Positions 48,871 through 56,912 of a stretch of 64,000 nucleotides of DNA are shown in pieces. A program made the translations under genes and the position numbers. Position 1 is the stretch's first letter, and the number at the start of each line of letters is the position of its first letter. The notes under the pieces were generated by a model. That model had not been told where the DNA came from, made no database searches, and worked only from the letters and a program-made list of their open reading frames with translations. The DNA comes from Paenibacillus sp. RUD330 (GTDB taxonomy: Bacteria; Bacillota; Bacilli; Paenibacillales; Paenibacillaceae): contig NZ_CP022655.2 in the NCBI RefSeq assembly GCF_002243345.2, forward strand, positions 5,140,001 through 5,204,000. Reading direction: 5' to 3'.

Positions 48871-49015
48871 TCTCTTGTTTTCCGCTTGTTCCGGCACCTC
48901 TTGATGGCGTGCAGCGTTTTGTTTCCGGCTCAAGCATGAGGGAAACGGTTCTCATCGCTTATCGGGGTGACTTGACCTAACCGGCAGCCGGTTCATTACG
49001 GGCCGCTTTGCGATC

Positions 49016-49254
49016 CCCGCTTTTCGCGAGTACAGGCCATCCCGACTTTACTGGCTGCATCCCGCTTTTCGCGAATACAGACCATCCCCGCTTTACCCGC
49101 TGCATCCCGCTTTTCGCGAATACAGACCATCCCCGCTTTACCCGCTGCATCCCGCTTTTCACGAATACAGACCATCCCCGCTTTACCCGCTGCATCCCGC
49201 TTTTCGCGAATACAGACCATCTCCGCTTTACCCGCTGTATCCCGCTTTTCGCCA
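49016..49254. repeat. Tandem array of 45-bp units (5.3 copies)
   Basis: Unit CCCGCTTTTCGCGAATACAG, then ACCATCCCCG and CTTTACCCGCTGCAT. Copies start at 49016, 49061, 49106, 49151 and 49196, with a partial one at 49241. The first copy is the most diverged. Because 45 is a multiple of three, several frames stay open on both strands; there is no ribosome site that makes any of them convincing. Confidence 0.92.
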
Positions 49255-49317
49255 ATTGGCTTATTCCGACTCAACTGGAATTCGTCCCCGTTTCGCCATT
49301 AGAGGCTATTCTAGAAA

Positions 49318-49501
49318 TTTATCGGACATACGTTCCGCTATTCGGCCCATTTGCAGGCTAATTCAGATTTATCGGACATACGTTCCGCCATTTCCAATTT
49401 ATTATCAACATAAAAGTAGACTTCAAAGAAATAACGGATCTGATGTCCGATAATTGCCTCTAAAAGCTCATTCTCAGCAAATAACGGATCCTATGTCCGG
49501 T
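49318..49501. repeat. Four-copy forward-forward-reverse-reverse element (locus B)
   Basis: TTTATCGGACATACGTTCCG plus CTATT or CCATT occurs forward at 49318 and 49368 (50 bp apart). Reverse copies AAATAACGGATCTGATGTCC plus GATAA (49429-49453) and GCAAATAACGGATCCTATG plus TCCGG (49478-49500) follow about 49 bp apart. Spacing and order match locus A. Confidence 0.85.
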
Positions 49502-49659
49502 ACGGTTAATTGGCATTGAATTTTAAGTACTGCCGATAAGCGCAGGCAGCATCAGAATGCCTCCTATTTGATTTCATGGGCGTTTTTCTTGTCTCCAGTC
49601 ACGTTCGTATCCTTGCTTTCTACTCAACGAGGTTTGATTTCTACCGTTCTTTTTAATCC

Positions 49660-49865
49660 CCCCTCCTTCCTGTTCTGTTCTCGAGCCCCTTCCCATTCCC
49701 GTCCCTTTGTCGTCCCTTTTCTCATCCTTTTGTTGTCCCTTTTCCCGTCTCTTTTCTCGTCCCTTTGTTTTCCCGTTATCCCTTTCCCCCCCCTTTCCTC
49801 GCCCCGTTTTCCGCTGTCCCTTCTCGTCTCGTTGTCCATCCACTTCTCTCGTTTCGGACTCCAAC
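49660..49865. repeat. Pyrimidine-rich low-complexity tract
   Basis: About 200 bp almost entirely of C and T on the plus strand, with irregular repeats of TCCCTTTTCTCGTCCCTTTG type. It lies upstream of the amidase gene and separates it from the repeat loci. Confidence 0.7.
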
Positions 49866-49963
49866 TCCCCGTTGAATTTTCTTCCCTCATCCTTATCCCA
49901 GAAAAGCCTATGCAGGCTGCTTGGGGACATCTTACAATGGAAGAAAAAGGGGATGAATATCGA

Positions 49964-50737
49964 ATGGAAAAGAATTTCGTCCGAATCGCACTCGCCCAAA
50001 CGTGCTTTCCGAAGTCTCTTGCGCATGGAGAGGATCTCATAGCCCGAGGAATAACCCAGGCTGCGGAGCGGGGAAGCGCCATCGTCTGTTTTCCGGAGGC
50101 TGTCCTTCCGGGGCTGAGAGGGGTCGGCTTTGAAGTTGAGCCCTATGATCATGAGGCCATGCAGGCTGCGCTGAAGCGCTTATGCGAGCTGGCCGCCAGC
50201 CGCCGGATCGCGGTCGTGCTGCCTACGGAATGGAAAGGCGAGGGAGGCATGGAGCTGGCCGCATTTGTCATCTCCGCCGATGGCGAGCTGCTTGGACGCC
50301 AGACCAAAAACCAGCTCGATCCGGACGAAGAGCCATTCGGTTATAACCCCGGCGTCGGAAGAAGGCTGTTCGAGATTGAGGGGCTGAAATTCGGCATCGT
50401 CATCTGCCATGAGGGGTGGAGATATCCCGAGACCGTCCGCTGGGCCGCGCGCCGAGGGGCGGATATCGTCTTTCATCCCCAGTTCACTCCCGCTGTGCCC
50501 AACCCTGAATTCTATAAAGGCGCCATGGCTTGCCGCAGCGGTGAAAACCAAATTTACTTCGCGAGCGTCAATTTTGCATTGGAAGGTCAGCAGGTCGTCA
50601 CCAGCCTGATTTCCCCTGCCGGTGCAACGCTTGCCACGGCTTCCCCCGAAGTCGAAGAGCTGATCGTCTACGATATCGACCCTGCCCAAGCCACTCGCCG
50701 TCTTGCGGGCAGGCTGCGGCCGGAGCTTCTTGACTGA
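49964..50737 (+). CDS. Carbon-nitrogen hydrolase (nitrilase/amidase superfamily)
   Basis: About 257 aa. The Glu-Lys-Cys triad is visible: Glu in CFPEAVLPGL, Lys in RQTKNQLDPDE, Cys in GIVICHEGWRYPE. IALAQTCFPK at the start is the family beta strand. Substrate could be a small amide or carbamoyl compound; the subfamily is not clear. The frame is open far upstream through the pyrimidine tract, but ATG 49964 (AAGGGG 11 nt upstream) begins just before the conserved strand; ATG 49937 is the alternative. Confidence 0.88.
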   Translation: MEKNFVRIALAQTCFPKSLAHGEDLIARGITQAAERGSAIVCFPEAVLPGLRGVGFEVEPYDHEAMQAALKRLCELAASRRIAVVLPTEWKGEGGMELAAFVISADGELLGRQTKNQLDPDEEPFGYNPGVGRRLFEIEGLKFGIVICHEGWRYPETVRWAARRGADIVFHPQFTPAVPNPEFYKGAMACRSGENQIYFASVNFALEGQQVVTSLISPAGATLATASPEVEELIVYDIDPAQATRRLAGRLRPELLD

Positions 50738-50754
50738 GCAGCTTCCAAGCAAAT

Positions 50755-50784
50755 AAACGGGGATGGCCTGCAGGCCCCCCGTTT
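50755..50784 (+). terminator. Terminator-like hairpin after the amidase gene
   Basis: AAACGGGG (50755-50762) pairs with CCCCGTTT (50777-50784), with inner GGCC (50765-50768) and GGCC (50773-50776) pairing. Few T follow. Confidence 0.6.
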
Positions 50785-50870
50785 CAATGTCCAACTTTCA
50801 AGCACGCTTCCTGCTTTTCGGCTCTCTTTCCAGCTTCTCAGCACTCTTTCCTGCTTTTCGGCTGGCTTCC

Positions 50871-51040
50871 CAGCTCTCCAGCTCTCCAGCTCTTCAGCTC
50901 TCCAGCTCTCCAGCTCTCCAGCTCTTCAGCTCTCCAGCTACCCAGCTCTCCAGCTCTCCAGCTCTCCAGCTCTCCAGCTCTCCAGCTCTCCAGCTCTCCA
51001 GCTCTCCAGCTCTCCAGCTCTCCAGCTCTTCAGCTCTTCG
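50871..51040. repeat. 9-bp tandem array (CAGCTCTCC), about 19 units
   Basis: CAGCTCTCC repeated head to tail with occasional CAGCTCTTC or CAGCTACCC variants. The array overlaps the last codons of the binding-protein gene on the minus strand; its TGA stop (51030-51032) lies inside the repeat. Confidence 0.92.
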
Positions 51041-52124
51041 GCTCGCTTTTGCCGTCGTAGCGCTGGGTCCATTCCTTCAAAATCGCATCGCGGTCTTTGG
51101 CGGCCGCCTGCAGGTCGTACTTGATGAGCTGGTCGACGGGATTTTGGGCATAACCGGCCGGGAGCTCGCCCGATTCGTCCTTCACGGCCGTAATCGGATA
51201 ATTTTTCTTGTACTCCTTCATCGCGTCGTCCGTAATGGCCCAATCCAGGAACTCCTTGGCGGCCGGGTTGATGTTCGCCTTCTTGATCAGGGCGTTGGCT
51301 TCGACGTCCCAGCCGGAGCCCTCCGCAGGAAAGACGGCTTCAACCGGCGTTCCCTTGTCCTTTTCGGAGATGACCCGGTAGCCGAAGGAAATTCCGATCG
51401 GGTACTCGCCCGTTCCCGCCATCTTGGCCGGCTTGGAGCCGGAGTGCACGTACATGGCGATGTTCTCGTTGAGCTTGTCCATGTACGCCCATGCTTTCTC
51501 CGCTCCCATCAGCTGGATAAGGCCGGAGACGGTCAGGAAGCCCGTGCCGGAGGAAGCAGGATTCGGCATCGTGATCAGACCCTTGTATTCCGGCTTCAGC
51601 AGATCCTCGTACGATCTCGGAATCGCCAGCCCCTTCTTCTCCATCTCCGTCTTGTTGACGGCGAAGGCCGTCTCCCAGGCATCGATGCCGACCCAATGGG
51701 CAGGCTCCCGGTCATCCTTGAAGGTCGGCTGGATGCGCTCGATGCCCTTCGGCGAATAAGGCTCCAGCATGTCGTTCTGGTCGAGCACGAGCAGGCTGGT
51801 CGCCGCCGTTCCCCAGACGACGTCTGCCTGCGGGTTGTCCTTCTCCGCCAGCAGGCGGGCCGTAATGATGCCGGTCGAATCCCGGATGATGTTGATCTTG
51901 ATGTCGGGATGCTGCTCATCCCATGTTTTCAAATACTCCTTGATCTGATCGTCCTCAAGCGCCGTGTAGACGAGCAGCTCGGAGCCCGCCTTGCCCTGCT
52001 TGGCTTGCGTGCCGCTGGACGAGCCTTCCGCTTCCGTTCCTCCGCCGCCGGTTCCGTTGCCGCATGCCGATACCCAGGTGAATGCGGCGAGCATCGCCGC
52101 TGTCAACAGCCATTGTTTCTTCAT
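51030..52124 (-). CDS. ABC-transporter substrate-binding lipoprotein, probable 2-aminoethylphosphonate type
   Basis: 364 aa. A lipoprotein signal peptide ends in WVSAC (Cys21), followed by a Gly/Ser-rich linker. The mature part starts [19 protein letters not shown] and has [27 protein letters not shown], which matches the iron-type / 2-aminoethylphosphonate-binding (PhnS2-like) group as I remember it. No partner permease or ATPase is adjacent. The fused permease and ATPase at 59.9-62.8 kb lack a binding protein and are of the same type, so this is the likely partner. The C terminus (DGKSEPKS) runs into the 9-bp repeat array, which may have replaced the original end. Confidence 0.82.
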   Translation of the reverse strand: MKKQWLLTAAMLAAFTWVSACGNGTGGGGTEAEGSSSGTQAKQGKAGSELLVYTALEDDQIKEYLKTWDEQHPDIKINIIRDSTGIITARLLAEKDNPQADVVWGTAATSLLVLDQNDMLEPYSPKGIERIQPTFKDDREPAHWVGIDAWETAFAVNKTEMEKKGLAIPRSYEDLLKPEYKGLITMPNPASSGTGFLTVSGLIQLMGAEKAWAYMDKLNENIAMYVHSGSKPAKMAGTGEYPIGISFGYRVISEKDKGTPVEAVFPAEGSGWDVEANALIKKANINPAAKEFLDWAITDDAMKEYKKNYPITAVKDESGELPAGYAQNPVDQLIKYDLQAAAKDRDAILKEWTQRYDGKSEPKS

Positions 52125-52463
52125 GGTTTCTATCCCCTTCGCTTCGGCTTCGCTCTCCCTTCTTACATTAGCGTTGGTTGTTCAATGGAACGTAAAGCGA
52201 ATGTGAATGATTTGTATTGTTTTGGCTCTTATGTGGATTCAGCAGAAGTTTTGACTCATAAAATACGTGTTTCGGTTGCGTTTCAAGCTCTTCTCGGCAT
52301 TTTCGCCCCTCTTCCAAAATAAAGAGAAAAGAAACAGGGCATCCTTGTACCTATGCCTTCAGAGCCGAATAGGCCCCTTCAAAGCTCCTTCATTTTGCTT
52401 ACTAAATTTGAGAAGCAATAGATAATATAGTACAATGAATAGACTTAAAGGAGGCCTATTCTT
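52125..52463. other. Divergent intergenic region
   Basis: 339 nt between the binding-protein gene (minus) and the LLM oxidoreductase gene (plus). It is AT-rich towards the right and must hold both promoters, but I see no unambiguous -35/-10 pair and no gene. AAAGGAGG stands before the ATG at 52464. Confidence 0.45.
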
Positions 52464-53534
52464 ATGTCCGCTTCACCGAGAAAGATGGAACTTGGAATCA
52501 GCACGTTTTTGGAGGCCATGCCGGCCTCGACTGCAGGCCCGACGATCAGCCATGCCCAGCGTCTGCGCAACGCGGTCGAGGAGATCGTCGTCGCCGAGCA
52601 GGCCGGTCTGGACGTCTACGGCATCGGAGAGCATCATCGGCCTGATTATGCGGGAAGCGCTCCAGCCGTCGTGCTTGCCGCCGCAGCGCCCCTGACCAAG
52701 ACGATCCGCCTGACAAGCGCCGTCACGGTGCTGTCCTCGGACGATCCCGTCCGCGTCTACCAGCAGTTCTCCACCCTCGACGGCCTCTCGGACGGACGTG
52801 CCGAGATCATGGCGGGACGAGGCTCGTTCATCGAGTCTTTCCCCCTGTTCGGCTACAGCCTGGACGATTACAACGAGCTGTTCGACGAGAAGCTGGAGCT
52901 GCTGCTCCACATCCGGCAATCGGAAAAAGTAAGCTGGCCCGGCGGCCATCGGCCGGCCATCGACAACCAAGGCGTGTACCCGCGCGCGGTGCAGGAGCCG
53001 CTGCCGGTCTGGATCGCTACGGGAGGCAATCCGGAGTCCGCCATTCGCGCCGGCGTGCTCGGCCTTCCCGTCGTGTTCGCGATTATCGGGGGCATGCCGG
53101 AGCGGTTCGCCCCGCTGGTGGACCTCTATCGCCGCGCCGCCGCACAGGCCGGCCACGATGTCTCGAAGCTGCGGGTCGCCACGCACTCGCATGGCTTTGT
53201 CGGCGATACGACTCAAGGAGCCGCCGATGCCTTCTTCCCCCATAACCAGGCGCAGATGAGCGCCATCGGCAAAGAACGCGGCTGGGCCGGATACGACCGC
53301 GCCGCCTACGACCAGTCCCGTACTCTGCGGGGCGCTCTCTATGTCGGCGATCCCGAATTCGTCGCGGAGAAAATCGTGCTGCTGCGCCAGAACCTCGGCC
53401 TCGACCGCTTCTTCCTGCATGTGGACGTCAGCACGATGCCCCATCGCGAGGTGCTGAAGGCCATCGAGCTGCTCGGCACGAAGGTCGCCCCGATCGTCCA
53501 TAAGGAGCTGGAGCGCATCGAAGGCGGCAAGTAA
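52464..53534 (+). CDS. LLM-class flavin-dependent oxidoreductase (luciferase-like)
   Basis: 356 aa TIM-barrel flavoprotein of the bacterial-luciferase superfamily. The N terminus MELGISTFLE, the segment GIGEHHRPDYAGSAP (characteristic EHH), RLTSAVTVLSSDDPVRVYQQF and GRAEIMAGRGSFIESFPLFG are typical of the group of about 340-360 aa whose members are annotated as alkanal-monooxygenase-like. VGDPEFVAEKIVLL closes the fold. It probably uses FMNH2 from a separate reductase; substrate unknown. ATG 52464 has AAAGGAGG 11 nt upstream. Confidence 0.9.
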   Translation: MSASPRKMELGISTFLEAMPASTAGPTISHAQRLRNAVEEIVVAEQAGLDVYGIGEHHRPDYAGSAPAVVLAAAAPLTKTIRLTSAVTVLSSDDPVRVYQQFSTLDGLSDGRAEIMAGRGSFIESFPLFGYSLDDYNELFDEKLELLLHIRQSEKVSWPGGHRPAIDNQGVYPRAVQEPLPVWIATGGNPESAIRAGVLGLPVVFAIIGGMPERFAPLVDLYRRAAAQAGHDVSKLRVATHSHGFVGDTTQGAADAFFPHNQAQMSAIGKERGWAGYDRAAYDQSRTLRGALYVGDPEFVAEKIVLLRQNLGLDRFFLHVDVSTMPHREVLKAIELLGTKVAPIVHKELERIEGGK

Positions 53535-53654
53535 CTTTCCCCAAGGGAGCGTCGAGCATTTCTTCCCAGGGACATTTCCCACTTGAAAGCCCGCTCATTC
53601 CCGCTCATCGGCTCCTCGCAAGAACGCCCTGCAGGAGCCCCTTGACTTGCTACC

Positions 53655-53695
53655 AAGACCGTTCCCGCCTGCATGCGGCTGGACGGTCTTTTTTC
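53655..53695 (+). terminator. Terminator downstream of the LLM oxidoreductase
   Basis: AAGACCGT (53655-53662) pairs with ACGGTCTT (53683-53690), followed by TTTT. Confidence 0.8.
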
Positions 53696-53812
53696 TGCAT
53701 CCGCGGACCATCCTGCGCTTCCTTCCGGCCGCCCTGACGGCCCGCGCCCTCTTGGGAGCCAGCAGGCATTTCGCATGCAATCCCCAGTTGACGAAGCCGC
53801 TGCCCGATGTTA

Positions 53813-53849
53813 TTGTCTAACTTAGTAAGCTTAATATAACGTTGTTAGA
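53813..53849 (+). promoter_or_regulatory. Promoter with inverted-repeat operator for the MFS-TetR operon
   Basis: TTGTCT (53813-53818), 16 bp, TATAAC (53835-53840). TCTAAC (53816-53821) and GTTAGA (53844-53849) form an inverted repeat that spans the promoter, and CTTAGTAAG (53821-53829) is a small palindrome inside it. This is the expected layout for a TetR-type operator; the downstream TetR gene is the candidate binder. Confidence 0.5.
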
Positions 53850-53931
53850 TTGTAATGGCGGCCTTGCCTTCTCCCTACCCGGACAGCCGCCTTGATTCCA
53901 TCCCCGAAATTGAAAAGGAGCCGATTCAACC

Positions 53932-55353
53932 ATGTCCGTACCATTGAAATCCGATGCAGCGGAGACCTTCTCCCTGCGCGCCGTCCTGCCCTTCATTCTG
54001 GCCGTTGCCCTGGGAATGTTCCTCGTCATGCTCGACGGAACGATCATGAACGTCGCCGTCCCCCGCCTCGTGGAGCATTTCCGCAGCGATCTGAAAACGA
54101 TCCAGTGGGCCATCACAGCGTATACGCTCGCGCTGTCCGCCGTCATTCCGCTGGCGGGCTGGTTTTCCGACCGCTTCACCGCCAAGCGGACCTTCCTGTT
54201 CTCCATCGTCTTTTTTTTGCTCGGATCCCTTCTATGCTCCTTCGCCGGAACGCCCGGCCAGCTCGTTCTCTTCCGCGTCATTCAAGGACTCGGCGGCGGC
54301 ATGGTCGCGCCGATCGGCATGGCGCTCAGCTTCCAGGCGGCGCCCCCGGAGAAACGCGGCTCCATCATGGGCATTCTCGGCCTGCCGATGCTCGTCGCCC
54401 CCATTCTCGGCCCTCTCCTGTCCGGCTATTTCATCGAATACGTAACCTGGCGCTGGATCTTCCTCGTCAACCTGCCGGTCGGAGCCGTCGCGCTCTATAT
54501 GGTTTACCGCTTCGTCCCGAACAAGCCGCGCCCTGCCGGCCGGGCCGTCAAGCTGGACAAGGCGGGCATGATTCTCGCCCCGCTCGCTTTCGTTTCTCTC
54601 GTGTACGGCGTTCACGAAGGCGGATCGAACGGCTGGGCGGGCATGCCTGCCGTCGCGCCGCTTATTGCCGGCGCAGCCGCATTGCTGGCCTTCATCGTCC
54701 TTGAGCTGAGGCTGGAGCAGCCCTTGCTGGAGCTGCGCGCGTTCCGGTCCGGCTATTTTACGCGCGGCGCCGTCCTGTCCTGGTTCAATATGATGGCCTT
54801 GTTCGGAAGCCTGCTGCTCATCACGCTCTATCTCCAGCAGGTCAAGGGGCTGTCCCCGCTGACATCGGGCCTCTATGTCATCCCGCAAGCGATCCTGTCC
54901 TCTATCGGCCTCAATGCAGGCGGCAGGCTCGCGGACAAATACGGCTCGCGGCCGGTCGTCGTCGCGGGCATCCTGTCGCTGGCTGGAAGCTTGTCCGCCT
55001 TCACCCGGCTCACACCGGACTCTTCCTCCGCCTACCTGATTGCGGCGGTCTGCTTCTTCGGCCTGGGCCAAGGCCTGAGCATGATGCAGATCAACACGTA
55101 TGTGCTGAAGTCCGCTCCCAAGGGGCTGCTCGCCCGGATCACGCCGATCACGGCGTCGGCCCAGCAGCTGTTCACCTCCTTTTCCGTCACGATCCTGACG
55201 TCATCCTTGACCCGTCAGCTCCAGAAGGCCGCGTCTCCGAGCGACATCGCCGCGCTCAGCCACGCGTTCGCCGTCACGTTCCGGATTCCGTTCGGACTGT
55301 CTCTGGCCGCTCTCGCCCTGAGCTTCTTCCTTCGCAATCCGAAGTCCAATTGA
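53932..55353 (+). CDS. MFS multidrug efflux protein, DHA2 (EmrB/QacA) family
   Basis: 473 aa with 14 predicted membrane segments. VMLDGTIMNVAVP in segment 1 and GWFSDRFTAKR (motif A) are DHA2 hallmarks; VIQGLGGGMVAPIGMAL and GPLLSGYFIEYVTWRWIFLVN (motif C region) follow. It would export drugs using the proton gradient. ATG 53932 has AAAAGGAG upstream. A TetR gene follows 39 nt after the stop, and an inverted repeat covers the promoter, which suggests drug-inducible expression. Confidence 0.93.
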   Translation: MSVPLKSDAAETFSLRAVLPFILAVALGMFLVMLDGTIMNVAVPRLVEHFRSDLKTIQWAITAYTLALSAVIPLAGWFSDRFTAKRTFLFSIVFFLLGSLLCSFAGTPGQLVLFRVIQGLGGGMVAPIGMALSFQAAPPEKRGSIMGILGLPMLVAPILGPLLSGYFIEYVTWRWIFLVNLPVGAVALYMVYRFVPNKPRPAGRAVKLDKAGMILAPLAFVSLVYGVHEGGSNGWAGMPAVAPLIAGAAALLAFIVLELRLEQPLLELRAFRSGYFTRGAVLSWFNMMALFGSLLLITLYLQQVKGLSPLTSGLYVIPQAILSSIGLNAGGRLADKYGSRPVVVAGILSLAGSLSAFTRLTPDSSSAYLIAAVCFFGLGQGLSMMQINTYVLKSAPKGLLARITPITASAQQLFTSFSVTILTSSLTRQLQKAASPSDIAALSHAFAVTFRIPFGLSLAALALSFFLRNPKSN

Positions 55354-55392
55354 TATAATAAGGGCAAGCATGCCCCGATTGGAGATGGCGGA

Positions 55393-56040
55393 TTGAAACC
55401 TCAGCGAAGGCCACATATCACCGAGGAAAAGATTATGGAGGCGTCCTGGAAGCTGCTCGCCGTCCAGGGCATCGAGCAGTTCACGATGAGAAGCCTGGCG
55501 GCCGAGCTGGGCATCCAGGCTCCGTCGATCTACTGGTATTTCAAGAGCAAGCAGCTGCTGTTCCAGGCGCTTGCCAACGAGGTCGCGAAGGAAATCTCCC
55601 TTGGGCTGCCACGGGAGGGCGGCTGGAAGGAACGGCTGCTGGAGAGCGGACGGACCATCCGACTCAAGCTGAGGGAATTCCCCTGCTCCGCGCAGATTTT
55701 CATGCAGACAAGGCCCGAACCGGACTACCTTCGCGTCATGGACCAGCTGCTCGGCATGGTGGAGTCCGCCCCGATAAGCGATGAGGACCGGTTCTCCTTC
55801 ATGCTGCATCTCCTCAACTATGTCCTGAACTATTCCGTCGACGAGTACGAGCAGAAGCGGGTCCAGGCCGCTTATCCGGAGGAGGAGAGGTACCGGATGT
55901 CCGACCTGGCGGAGTTCCCTCTCGTCCGGAGGATCTACGAGAACGGGCTGTTCCGGCTGGTCGGGTCGGAGGAGATGTTCGAGTCGGGCCTGCTGCTCCT
56001 CCTGGACGGAATGGAGCGCAAGATGGCGGAGGGAATGTAG
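55393..56040 (+). CDS. TetR-family repressor (TetR/TetR_C-like)
   Basis: 215 aa. The HTH is in ITEEKIMEASWKLLAVQGIEQF then SLAAELGIQAPSIYWYFKSK. The IYWYF form and the C-terminal region resemble the TetR(B)-type ligand domain rather than AcrR. The start is TTG at 55393, with GGAG 8 nt upstream. It is co-transcribed with the MFS pump and probably represses the operon through the inverted repeat at 53816-53849. Confidence 0.9.
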   Translation: MKPQRRPHITEEKIMEASWKLLAVQGIEQFTMRSLAAELGIQAPSIYWYFKSKQLLFQALANEVAKEISLGLPREGGWKERLLESGRTIRLKLREFPCSAQIFMQTRPEPDYLRVMDQLLGMVESAPISDEDRFSFMLHLLNYVLNYSVDEYEQKRVQAAYPEEERYRMSDLAEFPLVRRIYENGLFRLVGSEEMFESGLLLLLDGMERKMAEGM

Positions 56041-56053
56041 CGTCGCCGGAATG

Positions 56054-56136
56054 AAAAAAGCCCCTTTGGGCCAAGCCGCTCCGCTCGACCCGTCGAGGAT
56101 CGGAACGCCGCTTGTCCCGGCAGGGGCTTTCTCTTT
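56054..56136. terminator. Long bidirectional hairpin between tetR and the racemase gene
   Basis: AAAGCCCCT (56057-56065) pairs with AGGGGCTTT (56122-56130), with runs of A before and T-rich sequence after. The 56-nt interior contains a further CTCGAC/GTCGAG stem. It sits between convergent genes. Confidence 0.6.
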
Positions 56137-56139
56137 TGT

Positions 56140-56805
56140 TCAGGTCGAGGCCAAAAGCTCCAGCGCTCTTGCCAGCGGACGGAGAGGATGGCCGATCCGC
56201 CTGCCCGTCTCCCTCCCGGCCCGTTCGGCGGCTCCTGCCATCGACAGCTGGGCGACGGATAGGACGAGCCCCGGTTCCGACGCAGCCGTCCGGAGCAGAT
56301 GGGCGGTTACCGCGTCCTCATATTCCTCTTTCCTGCCCGCCATGATCAGGGGGAACAGATCCGGGATGACTTCGGCGCGGACTGCCGGCGTCTCGCCGCG
56401 CGATGCGCCCGCATAAGCATGCAGCCTGGCCATCGTTCCTTCTACCGTGGCCGGATTGCTGAACAGCAGCAGCTGCGGCTGCCCGCTGCGGCACAGCTCC
56501 TGGATGAAAGGCTCGTCGATCTTGACGATCGCCGGCATTCCGGCTGCCAGACGCGACTCGTCAAGCAGCGCGATATAGTGGGTGCAGGTGATCAGGATGG
56601 CGTCCGCTCCCGCCGCAGCCATCCATTCCAGCTGTTTCAGCACCCTGTCTCCGCCTCCCGCGCTTGCGAAGCCGGGATCGTTGCCGATCATGGCGATCAA
56701 GCCGGGATCGACGTAATGCTCCAAGACGAATCCCCCGGGCGCAATCTCCTGGATGATTCCGATATTGGACTCATGCGCGTGCAGGCAAGCCAGTTTTCGA
56801 GCCAT
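56140..56805 (-). CDS. Aspartate/glutamate racemase-family protein
   Basis: 221 aa. The fold segments are GADAILITCTHYIALLDESR, with a likely catalytic Cys, and VLSVAQLSMAGAA, where two-cysteine racemases usually have the second Cys but this subfamily has Ser or Ala. It therefore may not racemise by the classic two-base mechanism. It begins about 110 nt downstream of the DeoR gene and could be the last gene of the aminoethylphosphonate locus; a link to that pathway is unproven. Confidence 0.8.
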   Translation of the reverse strand: MARKLACLHAHESNIGIIQEIAPGGFVLEHYVDPGLIAMIGNDPGFASAGGGDRVLKQLEWMAAAGADAILITCTHYIALLDESRLAAGMPAIVKIDEPFIQELCRSGQPQLLLFSNPATVEGTMARLHAYAGASRGETPAVRAEVIPDLFPLIMAGRKEEYEDAVTAHLLRTAASEPGLVLSVAQLSMAGAAERAGRETGRRIGHPLRPLARALELLAST

Positions 56806-56879
56806 TGCAATCCACCGCCGTTTTTCCCCCTATCTTACCAGCTGGTCCGTCCCTTGTCCGGACAGGCGCCGAAAAAGCG

Positions 56880-56906
56880 AAAAACCCGGCTGTTCCCAGC
56901 CAGGCT
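56880..56906 (-). terminator. Terminator of the DeoR gene
   Basis: On the minus strand CCTGGCTG, loop GGAA, CAGCCGGG (with one G-U pair) is followed by TTTTT. Plus-strand arms are at 56885-56892 and 56897-56904. Expression of the racemase gene would need read-through or its own promoter. Confidence 0.65.
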
Positions 56907-56912
56907 CCGCTC

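Larger units (their letters stand above)
48871..49963. other. Gene-free region with tandem and palindromic-orientation repeats
   Basis: About 1.1 kb without a convincing gene. It holds a 45-bp tandem array, a second copy of the four-part dispersed element and a pyrimidine-rich tract, then the start of the amidase gene. Reading frames here are repeat-derived. Confidence 0.6.

Noticed and set aside
48996-49274. 92-codon ORF made of 15-residue repeats
   Set aside because: It is wholly repeat-derived, several other frames are equally open and no Shine-Dalgarno is present; kept only as a finding, not as a gene.
49568-49963. N-terminal extension of the amidase through the pyrimidine tract
   Set aside because: The translation is Ser/Pro/Leu/Phe low complexity and unlike nitrilase-family proteins.
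50763-52322. 519-codon plus-strand frame across the 9-bp array and opposite the binding-protein gene
   Set aside because: The first part is pure repeat translation and the rest is antisense to a conserved lipoprotein.
56054-56136. Possible T-box or riboswitch in the long hairpin between tetR and the racemase gene
   Set aside because: It lies at the 3' ends of two convergent genes, not upstream of one, and lacks T-box sequences.
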